Below, piece after piece: positions 10,078 through 19,739 of a stretch of DNA of 64,000 nt. Position 1 is the stretch's first letter, and each line of letters opens with the position of its first letter. Position numbers and translations under genes: made by a program. Origin of the DNA: Saccharomycopsis phalli (Eukaryota; Ascomycota; Saccharomycetes; Ascoideales; Saccharomycopsidaceae); NCBI GenBank assembly GCA_020342235.1, contig CP073214.1, forward strand, positions 1,488,001 to 1,552,000. The letters are read 5' to 3'. A model generated the notes under the pieces. It did no database searches and was not told the origin of the DNA. It saw only the letters and a program-made list of their open reading frames with translations.

Positions 10078-10542
10078 GTTAAGTATATTTAGTTCTGTAT
10101 TTAGCTATATATTGTCTCCGGAAACACGGTGATTCGACAGATATATTTTCACTCAGGAACATCCTGAGGCAGCATTCTATTGAAGAAAACCCTTTATAAC
10201 CCTAAACGGTTATATGGGCTGAAAAACTTCAATGGGAGCAGTGTTGTTAGTGGTTTAACGTGACTGGCTATTGGTTATGCGAGAAGCCTGGCCATCCTTC
10301 GGCTAAATGCCGGCGCTATCCGGCCGCTGAATCTCGTGACGATGGGCGCACGACTCGTCGGGGTCGTTCATTGCTCGTTTGCGAGACTTCCTTGTATTGC
10401 CCTTCTGAGGCGTAGTGTGCTCTTTCTGGAGACTTTCTTGAGTATTGGGGCGGTTTGGTGGGGCTCGAACCCGGTAACTACCTCATGATGCGCCCTCCAT
10501 AAGGCATGAGGTGTTTTCCATTCGGCCAAACCTCCTGCCCCT
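10078..10542 (-). mobile_element. candidate tRNA-headed SINE sharing the LINE-A 3' end
   Basis: On the - strand the element starts with a tRNA-like head (consensus pol III A and B boxes), runs through about 250 bp of GC-richer body without similarity to anything else in the window, and ends in about 105 bp (10090-10197) nearly identical to the family A LINE terminus, including CTCAGGATGTTCCTGAG, which can fold as a 7-bp stem with a 3-nt loop. An 11-bp direct repeat, TTGCTCTCGAA, flanks it (10067-10077 and 10543-10553). The uninterrupted LTR at 34.7 kb shows the matching empty site (TTATTGCTCTCCTGGAAACT). Head, unrelated body, LINE tail and target duplication are the defining layout of a SINE mobilised by a partner LINE. 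Only one full copy is seen here. Confidence 0.7.
10452..10532 (-). promoter_or_regulatory. tRNA-like head with pol III A and B boxes
   Basis: On the - strand, TGGCCGAATGG (10518-10528) fits the A-box consensus and GGTTCGAGCC (10462-10471) fits the B box exactly. GGTTTGG and CCAAACC pair as a perfect 7-bp closing stem, and GGGGC/GCCCC just outside could extend it. Only three pairs form in the T stem and the A box overlaps the closing stem, so it does not fold as a normal tRNA. Its length (81 nt) suggests descent from a class II tRNA (Leu/Ser). It is best read as the promoter of the SINE-like element. Confidence 0.65.
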
Positions 10543-10788
10543 TTGCTCTCGAAACTTTGTTCTTTAACCTGTTTTGTCTTTTAAACTTGCCATTGATTCA
10601 ATTTCTTAGTCAAAGGTAATGACAATTCCATTCTATTGAGCCATAGAATATGTCATACTTTTCCAGATATAATAGTCAGATTATTTGTTGAATAGTAAGC
10701 GATAAGTAGTATTTTCGTCTTGTAGCTTACTGCGTCGTGTATCCCGGGTAACACTGCTAGAAAATTAAAGTGAATTTCTGGAGCCTCA

Positions 10789-13029
10789 ATGTCCAGCCGA
10801 GATACTTTTGCAGCTGCGGTTTTAGCGGTCAGAGGTGGCGAAACCGATAAAATGTCGCAGGAGGATGTTCTAGCGGCGCTCGACGGCGCTCTAGGGGATT
10901 TGAGTGAGGAGACGTATGCCGGGATGGTGAGCATGCTTGAGCAAGGCGACATTGGAGCAGAGTGCCTTGTGCGGGTTTTGCGGTACTTTGAGACGGTGTT
11001 CTATGGCGACGAGGCGAGCACGGGGTACAAGGAAGCGCATTGCGGGGCAGTTGTTGGTCCATTGTGCGTGTTGGTGGAGAAACACGCGTGTTTGCGCGAC
11101 ACCCGGGTGTTTTGCGCGACGCTCCGGCTTGCGAGCGCGGTGTTTCCGCTTGCCTTTAGCGAGGTTGTGCACATGCGGGGCGAGTGGGAATCACTCTGGG
11201 CGAGTTTGGACGCGCTCCGGCGGATTCTCGTGGAGAAATGGGGCACAGGGTTCCCCCACAATGACACGCCTAGTCGCGGCATGGTGGGGGTCCAGCTCCG
11301 GCTTCTCAAGTTTATTGGCGTGGTGATCCAGATCTACGTGCCTGCTCCGCCTCGGGACCCGCGAAAACGCGAGCGGAACCCGGTGGTGGACATTTCAAGC
11401 GGCATGGCGTCGGGGCATCTGTTGATCAACGAGGAGCTTCGGGAGGAGGGCCAGCGGCTTTTGGCGCGGATGGTGGGTGCCGTTGGCGACGGGAAGGTGT
11501 TGGAGTGCCAGACGACGAGCTGCACGCTCCAGATATTGAGCGGGTTGATGCGCAAACGGCCGTCGTTGGTGCAGCCTGTTCTCAAGGGATTGCAGGGGTA
11601 CGACTCGACGAAGCGGCTTGTGGAGGAGCCGATTGCCGACGCGGTGGAGCCGAGCTTGAAGGACAAGCTTGTGCGGCGGTTCAGCGACCGGCTGTTCAAG
11701 GTGTTTTTGAACGCGCTCTTCAAGTCCGGAGTGCTTGTGTCGGCAAGCAAGAACCGCACGGACGACCCGGAGAACGTGTCGCATAAGTACTATAATAAAA
11801 TACTGACCATCATCCTGTACCAAGACAAGCAGCGCAAGGCCAAGAACTTGGCAATCGACTTGCCGGAGGACGCAGCCCACCTCCGCTTCTTGAAACGGTA
11901 CCAGCAGGACCAGCAGCGCGAGCAGGAGCTTGCTGAGGTGATGCGGGTCTCGGGATTGGCTCGTGGCGACATTGAGGGTTTCCAGCGGCACTTCCCCGAG
12001 CTCACGTGTGCGCAGCTTGTTCGTCCGCTGGGAAACGGATACGACCAGTTGTTCCAGTTGGTCGACAACGACTTGACGCAGTTTGATGCCAACTTGTTGA
12101 ACAACGACATCTTGATGCAGTTGATTGTCTTGGGTCTCTCCAACACCAGTGCCGACTCGCTTGCAGCTGGACTCGGCATCGCCGCCTGTCGCTATCAGGC
12201 ATCGTCGGAAGACGGCTCCAGCAAGCGAATCAAGCTCGACACATCCGCGTCGCTCGACTACGTGCTTCCTCCGCCTGTGAAGTTCTCGCCTGACCAGAAA
12301 CGCGACCACGTCCAGTACATTATCGCCAACTTTCTCGCGCTCTCACAGTCCCAGGAGCTCCGCGACTTTGTGGCCAACCAGGAGGACCTCACGGTCCGCT
12401 TGTCTCCCGAGGAACACGCGCGTTTCCGCATCTCCAAGACCGCCATCTCCAAATGGGAGCGCAACTCTTGGTGCGTCATCTTGATCCGACTCGCCACGCG
12501 TGGCCTTGCTGGTAATCAGGAGCTTGCCGATCTCGTGCGCCACGGCTTGTTTAGCTACTGCTTGGAGAACATCCAGGCCCGGATCGACGTCGCCATTGAG
12601 TGGTTGAACGAGGAGTGGTACTCGGAGTATGTCAATGAGGAAGCCTCCCTTGCCGAGTCGCAGCCCGAGTTGTCTGATGCCGAGTGCTTTGCGCAAATCG
12701 CCACGCCAACGTATATTCTCTGGGCCAGCAAGCTCTTGGACGCTCTTGTGCCGTCGCTTGAGTCCAAGGACAGGAAGATTTTCATTCGGCTTTTGAGTGA
12801 CCTTCCTTACTTGACCAAGGAGATTATCGCCAAACTAAAGCCACTCTGTTTGGACGCCCTCCGGTTTAGTCTCGGGGTGCAAAGCTTGCAGTACTTGATC
12901 ATGTTCCGGCCTCCGGTGAAGCAGGCCTGTATTGAGATTTTGCGCGAGTTGCGGCAGACGGCTAATGATGATAATCAGGAGATGATAGCCTCGGTGGATA
13001 AGTTGTTGGAGAAGTATGGGAGTGGGTAA
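10789..13029 (+). CDS. PTA1: Pta1/symplekin, mRNA 3'-end processing scaffold
   Basis: 746 aa, close to yeast Pta1 (785 aa). The N-terminal HEAT-type helices contain the symplekin/Pta1 signature region (VQLRLLKFIGVVIQIYVP around residues 165-182, then a basic RDPRKRERNP stretch), followed by LLINEELREEGQRLL and LQILSGLMRKRPSLV. The C-terminal half has PTYILWASKLLDALVPSLE and SLGVQSLQYLIMFRPPVKQ helices typical of the Pta1 C domain. Pta1 is the scaffold of the cleavage and polyadenylation factor, bridging Ssu72, Ysh1 and the polymerase module in the nucleus, and is also needed for snoRNA and pre-tRNA processing. Single exon, with a GC-rich first half. The ATG at 10789 is the first in frame and is followed by MSSRDTF. 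Confidence 0.85.
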   Translation: MSSRDTFAAAVLAVRGGETDKMSQEDVLAALDGALGDLSEETYAGMVSMLEQGDIGAECLVRVLRYFETVFYGDEASTGYKEAHCGAVVGPLCVLVEKHACLRDTRVFCATLRLASAVFPLAFSEVVHMRGEWESLWASLDALRRILVEKWGTGFPHNDTPSRGMVGVQLRLLKFIGVVIQIYVPAPPRDPRKRERNPVVDISSGMASGHLLINEELREEGQRLLARMVGAVGDGKVLECQTTSCTLQILSGLMRKRPSLVQPVLKGLQGYDSTKRLVEEPIADAVEPSLKDKLVRRFSDRLFKVFLNALFKSGVLVSASKNRTDDPENVSHKYYNKILTIILYQDKQRKAKNLAIDLPEDAAHLRFLKRYQQDQQREQELAEVMRVSGLARGDIEGFQRHFPELTCAQLVRPLGNGYDQLFQLVDNDLTQFDANLLNNDILMQLIVLGLSNTSADSLAAGLGIAACRYQASSEDGSSKRIKLDTSASLDYVLPPPVKFSPDQKRDHVQYIIANFLALSQSQELRDFVANQEDLTVRLSPEEHARFRISKTAISKWERNSWCVILIRLATRGLAGNQELADLVRHGLFSYCLENIQARIDVAIEWLNEEWYSEYVNEEASLAESQPELSDAECFAQIATPTYILWASKLLDALVPSLESKDRKIFIRLLSDLPYLTKEIIAKLKPLCLDALRFSLGVQSLQYLIMFRPPVKQACIEILRELRQTANDDNQEMIASVDKLLEKYGSG

Positions 13030-13069
13030 AATAGTAGATGGTATTAAGTAGTAGATGGAGAGGAAAGTG

Positions 13070-13410
13070 AATAGATGATTGAGTGAGTAGATGGAGAGTA
13101 GATGGGGAGTAGATGGAGAGTAGATGGAGAGTAGATGGAGAGTAGATGGAGAGTAGATGGGGAGTAGATGGAGAGTAGATAGTATTATAATAATAATAAT
13201 ATTTATTTTTGTATTTAGCTATATATTGTCTCCGGCAATACGGTTATTCGACAGTAGATAGTATTAAGTACTAGATGTAGAGGAAAAGTGAATAGATGAT
13301 TGAGTGAGCAGATGGAGAGTAGAGTGGAGGTTTTACGTAGTAGAGCGAATGGATAGTAAAAAGAGGGAATAGATGTATCTTGTGAGTAGAGTAGAGTAGA
13401 TGGAGAGTAG
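13070..13410. repeat. minisatellite, GTAGATGGAGA units
   Basis: About ten 11-12 bp units of AGTAGATGGAG/GAGTAGATGGGG (13070-13180), then a degenerate second block (13270-13410). It sits directly after the PTA1 stop. A LINE-A stub has inserted between the two blocks. Confidence 0.9.
13188..13252 (-). mobile_element. 65-bp LINE-A stub with perfect target duplication
   Basis: Only the last 65 bp of family A are present, in inverse orientation: the tail of ATT triplets adjoins TATTTTTGTATTTAGC on the + strand and the copy stops after ACGGTTATTCGAC. AGTAGATAGTATTA (14 bp) occurs on both sides (13174-13187 and 13253-13266). This shows that family A inserts with a triplet tail and a target duplication, as expected for target-primed reverse transcription. 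Confidence 0.85.
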
Positions 13411-13499
13411 AGAGTGGTGTGCATAGTGTAGTCAATATAGATGGTGTGAATAATTCACAACAGATTAATCATACACCATTAATCAACAACTCAGAAACA

Positions 13500-13710
13500 A
13501 TACGCAATGACCTCTAACCAGAGCACAAATCCGTCGCCTCTTCAGACGCAAAATTAGTTCATTCGCTTAGAAGATTCTACACGTGCTGGATGAGTAGAGT
13601 CCTTTTACCCTACACCATCTCAAGGTCCTAAGAGCAAGACTATCGCTCCTCTGAGTCATTTCCCTGGGGTGCCTAATATAAATATAGAAGTAAATAAACA
13701 TATTATTATA
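13500..13710 (+). mobile_element. LINE family B 3' end, diverged
   Basis: Shares 'AGATTCTAC...GTGCTGGA', 'TTTTACCCTACACCATC' and a CCTAATATAAATATAGAAGTAAATAAA terminus in split form with other family B copies. It is 5'-truncated with no usable frame. Confidence 0.5.
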
Positions 13711-13859
13711 TTAATCAACTTGTCAATCCAGTGCAAATGTTAAACATCTCCATACCAATGTCATCCATTTGTATCAGCAACATCAACCGTTACATCATCT
13801 ATAGACTGCCCTCTACAAAATAAAACATAGCATCGACCAACTCCCCGTCAATATTTGTG

Positions 13860-13985
13860 AAAATAAGCAACTCAGTCTAGATTATGCTGAGAAATATCAA
13901 AAATAAGTAACGCAACCTAGATCATGCTCTGAGAAACATGAAAGCCAGTAACCCAGTCTAGACTATGCTCTGAGAAACATGACTC
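13860..13985. repeat. tandem repeat, about 53-bp unit
   Basis: Two and a half copies of a unit containing AGTAACCCAGTCTAGA and TATGCTCTGAGAAACATGA. The surrounding 13710-14560 stretch shows no gene. Confidence 0.7.
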
Positions 13986-14653
13986 CACAAAGATCACCAT
14001 ATACAACCAAAGACTACCGTCATTTAGTTGCCAAAGAAATCCCGCATAGACAATAACCCCATGCTAGCCCTTGTGCAAACAATGAGCTTTTGCATACACC
14101 GCTGGACCTTGGATGTCCCAGTCCGCATCAGCGCCCTCCAAATGACTATAACCCACCAGCAATAACCAGAATCTCATGAACTTAGTCTAATTTGAAATAA
14201 TAGACAGTCCCACTCAAATCTCAACCGTTGTACCTTTCATGAAACGTTGACGATGCAGGGTCCCAACGCTGCTGTCTTGCAAAGGGTCCATGGGACGGAC
14301 CCAAGGAAATCATAAATCATTTTAATCCGCGATACTTTAAAGAAATATGACGCAATACACATTTATCAATATAGGCGTATGGAGATACCACAGAAACCAT
14401 CGAATTCAACGTTTTCTGAACCTCGAAACAACTGAGACATGCCTAAACAGTACGCATTGCGGCATGGTAACTTCGTACGAGACAAAAAAAGACTGAAAAA
14501 CAATCGGAAACAAGTGAGCTAAGAATTTCATTACAGAATTCTTGTTCCTATTCCGCTCAATGTGTGATTGCTATTGGTAACTCACCAATGAGAAAGTGCA
14601 GCATACCAACAGCTATTATTGAGACCCTGAAACGGGCACTAGTCATTTTCAAC

Positions 14654-14661
14654 TATAAAAG
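14654..14661 (+). promoter_or_regulatory. TATA box of the small secreted precursor gene
   Basis: TATAAAAG lies 46 bp before the ATG at 14700. The leader between them (ATCAACATCAAGAAATCAAAT just before the ATG) is A-rich, as in well-expressed yeast genes. The spacing is short but usual for yeasts with compact leaders. Confidence 0.55.
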
Positions 14662-14699
14662 AGACGCCATTTTCTTGAATCAACATCAAGAAATCAAAT

Positions 14700-15011
14700 A
14701 TGCAATTCCAAACTCTCTTCACCATCTTCTCTATTGCCTTGACTGCCGCTGCTGCTCCTACTGGCGAAACCACCACCTTGGCTCCTTCCTTGGACCAAGT
14801 CGCTACTGGAGCTCCTGTTGCTCCATTGGACCAAGCTGATAATGAAATTCCTGCTGCCTCTGACGATTCTGTTGACACTTCAGACTCTGATGATGTCCAA
14901 GAGAAAAAATGGGGACGTAGATTCAAACATGCTGGTACTGCTGTTGGAATTGCTGCCGATCTCACTGGAATAGGCTCCGACATTGCTCAAATTGTCAGTG
15001 GAAGTCAATAA
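14700..15011 (+). CDS. small secreted precursor with cationic amphipathic tail
   Basis: 103 aa in three parts. Residues 1-19 are a signal peptide (MQFQTLFTIFSIALTAAAA). Residues 20-68 are an acidic, Ser/Thr/Pro/Ala-rich propeptide with no Lys or Arg. Residues 69-103 begin KKWGRRFKHAG and continue into an Ala/Gly/Ile-rich helix-prone stretch (GIAADLTGIGSDIAQIV). A basic Trp-containing N-terminal helix followed by a hydrophobic one is the layout of cecropin-type antimicrobial peptides, and an acidic pro-part that masks a basic mature part is common in such precursors. KK (69-70) or RR (73-74) could be cut by Kex2-like proteases. I do not recognise a family by sequence. Alternatives are an orphan secreted peptide or a single-copy pheromone-like precursor. 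A TATA box and good start context support expression. Confidence 0.6.
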   Translation: MQFQTLFTIFSIALTAAAAPTGETTTLAPSLDQVATGAPVAPLDQADNEIPAASDDSVDTSDSDDVQEKKWGRRFKHAGTAVGIAADLTGIGSDIAQIVSGSQ

Positions 15012-15499
15012 ACAGTATATAGGGTAAATATGTTATGCTGCTGGTTGGCATAGATATACAAATAGATTTACAATACGTGTAAGCATCATTTAAAAGAAAA
15101 TGCGGATATAGTAGATGTGCAATATGTTGCAGGTCTACAATAATCATGACATTTTCTAGAACCCAAGAAATGTGTCTACAATACGGGAGCTCTCTGGTCA
15201 TTTTCCGCAACATGCCCACAGAGACACTCTGAGTCTGTTAACAGAAGGTTAATCACTCAAACGTGAATTTACCTTATTCTAGCTTACTATTTAACTTCAG
15301 AGTGAACTTTGCTCTTTTACCAAGCACCAAACATTGTCCAAGATGCGCCGTACTGCTAAACAAATAAGGTACTTAAGCCGAATGACACGAGGAACCACGG
15401 GACGTACCACGATAAATAATATTGTTCAAAACGTGTGCAGTCCCAATCATATCGTATGGACTCGAGGTGCTCTATAACAGCATGACAAAAACCCAATGG

Positions 15500-16627
15500 G
15501 GTCAGGTCAGTGTGATATTCAACTCAATCCTATGACTGACGATAGGTCTCCTCAGACCCACGCGTCCACCCGATCATCTATATCGAAAGTGGTATTCCAC
15601 CACCAACGATCCTACTCAAGTCCTTGGCAATAATGAAATCCATGAGATGGTTCATGAATACATCACGCCAAAACCCAGTCCGCTCAAGTTTGTTCCAAAC
15701 TACCACGATCAATGGAAGCACGAGAATCACAATCCCCAAACGCCCTCTTATCCAGGACATGTTACAGGCAACAGCCTCCCACAACCCAGATATCAGAACG
15801 TTTGATGCAGTCGCCCGTTTACTTGAACAACGAGCGGATTATGCACTAGAGGAACAGCAACTCGAAGACGACCCACCAGCGATACAAGATCTACAGCGGT
15901 CTCGCATCCAGATGCTCAAGAAAATGGCCTCAGAAACGGATACCAAAGAGTGGCAGGAAATGGTCGCCTCTACCAGTGACTCACTTCCAAGCCACTATAG
16001 AAAAACACGCAAAATCAGCGCCATGCCGATCAAAGTGCACTGAGACAAAACCAAGCTCCTCCTCACGGAAACGCTTGCAGGTCCCAAGGCAATCCTCAGT
16101 TTGGAATCACAACTACTCAGTGGAAAGAGCCTGACAGACGGCTCGTTGCTTAAACTATTTGGCAACAATGACCCAAAGTGCAAAAGATGCGGGATTCATT
16201 CCCCCTCCATCATACATGACCTCCGATGTCCAGAGCTCTTGGAAGCTCGAATTCTATCACGCATCGATGACATACTAGATTCCACTCATGGCATGCGCAA
16301 TACGCTTGGAAAAGTGTTTGCCAATCAGTCCACAAACTCCTTGAGTTCTACCAGAACGTGTTGGAATATGATTCATCCAACACACGATGAGATTCAGCGG
16401 TCACATTCGACAACAAGAGTGACCAGGCTTCTTACACAATCAATACAAGCACCAAATACCAATAATACGACTGCTCCCATTGAAGTTTTTAATCCCAAGC
16501 AACCAAGTGAGGGTTGACAAAGGGTTTTCAACAGCAATGGTGCCTGATGTTCCTGAGTGACGATATATTTGTCAAATAACCGTATACCAGAGACGATATA
16601 TAGCTGAATACAAAAATAAATATTATT
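15500..16627 (+). mobile_element. LINE family A, 5'-truncated, ORF2 C-terminal part
   Basis: The longest family A copy in the window. Two open blocks (15624-16040 and 16101-16514) cover the C-terminal part of a LINE protein. The second contains C-x2-C-x8-H-x3-C (16179-16231, from KCKRCG to DLRC), the zinc knuckle found at the C terminus of L1/Zorro/Ylli-type ORF2 proteins. The protein end is followed by the family A 3' UTR (CAATGGTGCCTGATGTTCC, a CAGAGACGATATATAGC block, ATACAAAAATAAAT) and a tail. The reverse transcriptase domain is missing and the frame is interrupted, so the copy is dead. Sequence from 15012 to 15500 shows no gene; its right part may be more of the element. Confidence 0.75.
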
Positions 16628-16699
16628 TGTATCAATTCCAAAGGAGCAATATAACATACATGGTACCCCATATCTAATTAGCAACACCTGGTTTTAATT

Positions 16700-17000
16700 C
16701 TAACCGATCTAGAAAATAAAGTATTTTCTTGACAAAAGCCGGACCAATCTACCTTTAATTTTCGTAATGACCAGCATCAAATTATGGATATTACCGAGAG
16801 CCGCAGCCTTGTCCTATGGTGCCAGACTTGATGAGCCATCCATTTATAATTGTCGTAATTTATAGATCACTCTTTGTCAGTCATGGTATACTGTGAACTA
16901 CAAACTACTTGATTATATGTTTTATTCCATTAGGACTTGGATAACCGAATTGAACTTTGCTAGATACGGGGATCTAGCTGAATTGTAAACTCCAACTTAT
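16700..17000. repeat. diverged interspersed repeat related to 35 and 54 kb
   Basis: Segments such as GTGAACTACAAACTACTTGA and GATCTAGCTGAATTGTAAAC recur near 35.17-35.62 kb and, inverted, near 54.19-54.26 kb, next to the L1 LTR-like repeats. It is probably old LTR-element sequence. No gene is seen up to 17152. Confidence 0.45.
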
Positions 17001-17152
17001 TCTGCGGTGGTTCAGAAATCACGACAAAACACTACGCAAATGGTATAACATAATTCTAGTATCGTTCATTCAAAATTACGCAAATGGTACATTTCTAATC
17101 GCTCATTCAAAACTACGCAAATGGTACATTTCTAATCGTTCATTTCAGTTCG

Positions 17153-18280
17153 TCACAAGAGAATATCCGAAGTATGGTGCTGGTGGTAGTTCAACACCGT
17201 CTGATTGTTCAATGCCCGTCTCTCCCTCAACTGCTGCTGCTTGTTGGTCTCCCTCAACATATTTTTAAACTGCCGGTCGTACTGCTTCACTGAAAGCCCG
17301 CCCAAATTCACCAAACGCCGGTCCGCAGCATTCACCGTGTCCTCAGACTCCTTCCGCACCAACTGCGTCTTCAAATTCTGCTTGTAGTACCGTTGCATCG
17401 ACCGGTGCCCGATCTTGTAGCCACCAGGCAACGCAAGCTCAATGCCCAACAGATCCACTGTCAAATTCACCGGCTCAGGCTGTTCTGGATACGTATAGAA
17501 CTGGGCAAAAAACTGCTTCTGCTCGGGGTATTCATATGGTACCCGACAATGCGACTTCGAGATGCAGTGGTCCTGGATACTTTCCAAGCTCTTGCCCTGG
17601 AACGCACAGCAAATACACTCGTGGTCGATGCTAATGATTTTCCAGAGAAATCTCACTAGCAGCTCCGTGTCGCAGTACTCCTGATCGGGAATGTACAACC
17701 CATGTCTTTTGAACATGTGCTCCAAGGCCAACGGCATGGTCTCGTGCGGAGCGTTGCAGTACATGCAATTGTGGTGGGCAAAAATGTCATATTCCTCGTC
17801 GTCGGAATACTCGCCCTCTGAAATAAGCTCAAACGACTCGCAGTCAGACTCGACTTCCGACCGGGTCGCCATGCTCGACTCGACCTCGGTCTGCTCGTCC
17901 ACACTGCCACCCATTGAGAATTGCGATCCGTCTGCACCAGTGTCGACACTGGCGGTATCCAAGTCGATTTCCGCATGGTTCCGGCGCATCTGGTTGCTGA
18001 TCCGCTTGAGATCCTTCTTTGTCATCTGCCGCTCGCCCTGCTCTTTTCTCTGGTGGATATGGAACCCGTACTCGTCCTCGGTGGGAGCTTTGCCAGGGGC
18101 ATGTGCCACTTTCTCCATAAAGAGGTCCAACGTCAACCGGGGCAAGTTTGCGACCCGGCGCTTCAAGTTGTACCTGTGCCACTCTGACTTCATGTGGTAT
18201 CTTTGTGAGTCTGACGTGGAGAACGTGGCGCCACAACTGTTGCAGTCAAACAGTTTTCCGGTGGTCTGGAACCCTGCCAT
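17153..18280 (-). CDS. REI1: Rei1-type zinc finger, 60S ribosome maturation
   Basis: 375 aa from MAGFQTTGKLFDC. An upstream in-frame start would add 23 residues that are not family-like. The first C2H2 finger is at residues 13-35 (C13, C16, H29, H35), followed by the family's YNLKRRVANLPRLT. Two more Cys/His fingers occur later (HNCMYCN...HMFKRHG and HECICC...HCISKSHC). Acidic/Ser stretches separate them, and the C-terminal part keeps 'LALPGGYKIGHRSMQRYYKQNL'-type sequence, a Rei1/Reh1 hallmark. Rei1 is a cytosolic factor that probes the nascent-chain exit tunnel of pre-60S particles and promotes release and recycling of Arx1-Alb1 and Tif6. Rei1 and the paralogue Reh1 cannot be told apart by eye. 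Confidence 0.9.
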   Translation of the reverse strand: MAGFQTTGKLFDCNSCGATFSTSDSQRYHMKSEWHRYNLKRRVANLPRLTLDLFMEKVAHAPGKAPTEDEYGFHIHQRKEQGERQMTKKDLKRISNQMRRNHAEIDLDTASVDTGADGSQFSMGGSVDEQTEVESSMATRSEVESDCESFELISEGEYSDDEEYDIFAHHNCMYCNAPHETMPLALEHMFKRHGLYIPDQEYCDTELLVRFLWKIISIDHECICCAFQGKSLESIQDHCISKSHCRVPYEYPEQKQFFAQFYTYPEQPEPVNLTVDLLGIELALPGGYKIGHRSMQRYYKQNLKTQLVRKESEDTVNAADRRLVNLGGLSVKQYDRQFKNMLRETNKQQQLRERRALNNQTVLNYHQHHTSDILL

Positions 18281-18342
18281 GGTATAGTTTGATGTGAAAG
18301 ATTGATTGAGTGACACGGTTTGAGTAAATGTGGTTGACAAAG

Positions 18343-18480
18343 TAATCAAGTGTTGCTCGAGTTGTCAAATGTTGCTCGAGTTGTCAAATGTTGCTCGAGT
18401 TGTCAAATGTTGCTCGAGTTGTCAAATGTTGCTCGAGTTGTCAAATTCTTGGTCAAGTTTCAATACTTGGTCAAGTTTCA
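18343..18480. repeat. minisatellite in the REI1 promoter
   Basis: Five units of TTGCTCGAGTTGTCAAATG (19 bp), then two of TTGGTCAAGTTTCAA type. It starts about 60 bp upstream of the REI1 ATG. Each unit contains a CTCGAG box, so the copy number could affect binding of a factor. Confidence 0.9.
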
Positions 18481-18559
18481 AGTGTAATTTTCGACTTTTC
18501 TTTGTAGCTGTGTTGTGGAGATTTAAATCCAGGCGCTGTGGTTTATATAGCAAGTGAAA

Positions 18560-19739
18560 AGTAATCATCCATGTTTGTGTTTTTCATCTGAACATCTGCA
18601 TGAAACCCGATTACTTATCGAGATTGCTGCAAGAATTTTCTTTCGAAGCCCAAGGAATTGAGATGCAGATTGACATAAGAGGGAATGACAAGACTGAATT
18701 AATATGTAATTATAGTGAAACGACTGATTAATTGAATAAGTGATGGAAGTGACATTACTGGATTAATTATTGAGCTGAAGAGGCTGGATTATTGAGTCAA
18801 TGACGGAAATGACAAGGCTGAATTAATTATCAAGTCAATGGTTTTGGTACCACTACTCTCCCAGGTCACTACAAAATTACACCAAAAACCAATTCACAAA
18901 CCTACCACTTGCAAAGATAAACTTCTCTCTCAAGCCACGTACAATCAATATTTCAACCATTTCCAACTACTTGGTGGAAAGATTTTAGCAAAACCATTAG
19001 CAGTTTAATCCAACTAGTAATCCCACGTAACCCATTACGAGAATCCCTCTCCAACATTTCACAATCCATCATTCCACTCTTGGAGGTATTTAATACTAGA
19101 AAACGATAGGCAAGGTTTACAAAAAAAAGTCCAGATTTGCCTTTATAGATGAAATCAGTACACAATCTTATTTGATTCTACATTACAGTTGGATGAGTAG
19201 ATTTTCCTCTTCTCAACGGCATAAAAATGGCAACTTGACATGTATCCCTAGATGCAAAAATCATTTCTCTGAGAATTCTTTAATGTTTTATTCTCATCTG
19301 GCTAGATCATTGACTGACAATTTAATACCTTGACAAAGTATGGATGCAAGAATGGAGTGGAAAGTGAAGGTTTTCGACATGATACACCTTACAATCATCA
19401 CTTGATGAAACATTATGTTTCGTATATAATACATATTCCATTTCTCATAATGCATGTCCCCTGTAAAGTCCGTGGCTACCTTGATTCTTTCTGATACAAG
19501 ACTCAAACTCACACGACTAGTATTGGAAAATTGCCCTAAACATGTCTTTGACCAGTTGATGCGACACTGAGGCAGCCAAGCCGTACACTCAGGTGTCTTC
19601 TTTCCTGGCTCTTTCAACACGTATCTGGTTATTATTTTATCGACACGTATTTTGGTTACTATATTAAATCCCATATAATACCATCCATTCACATACACAT
19701 CCATTCTCATACACATCCATTCCCATATATAATACATAT
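18560..19739. other. spacer without recognised gene
   Basis: Contains degenerate repeats of 'AATGACAAGGCTGAATTAATT' in two or three copies (18680-18840) and possible LINE-B debris near 19185-19290. A frame of 147 codons on the - strand (19294-19737) has no features of a gene and is not called. Confidence 0.5.

Larger units (their letters stand above)
9932..10735 (+). mobile_element. LTR L2 fossil split by a later insertion
   Basis: The left part (9932-10077) and right part (10543 to about 10735) match consecutive parts of the LTR at 34.6-34.9 kb: TGTAATGAAG start, 'AAGATCTTCATTGCTCTC', 'AAACTTTGTTCTTT', 'CTTAGTCAAAG' and 'AGATATAATAGTCAGA'. The gap is filled by the SINE-like element. It is an old, diverged LTR of an LTR retrotransposon with no internal region present. 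The right end is poorly defined. Confidence 0.65.

Noticed and set aside
10452-10532. Functional tRNA-Leu or tRNA-Ser gene
   Set aside because: Pol III boxes are perfect, but the T stem has only three pairs and the A box overlaps the closing stem. It lies at the head of an inserted element with target duplication, so SINE origin fits better.
19294-19737. 147-codon frame on the - strand
   Set aside because: AT-rich, Met/Ile/Tyr-heavy composition typical of translated spacer sequence; no motif and no start context.
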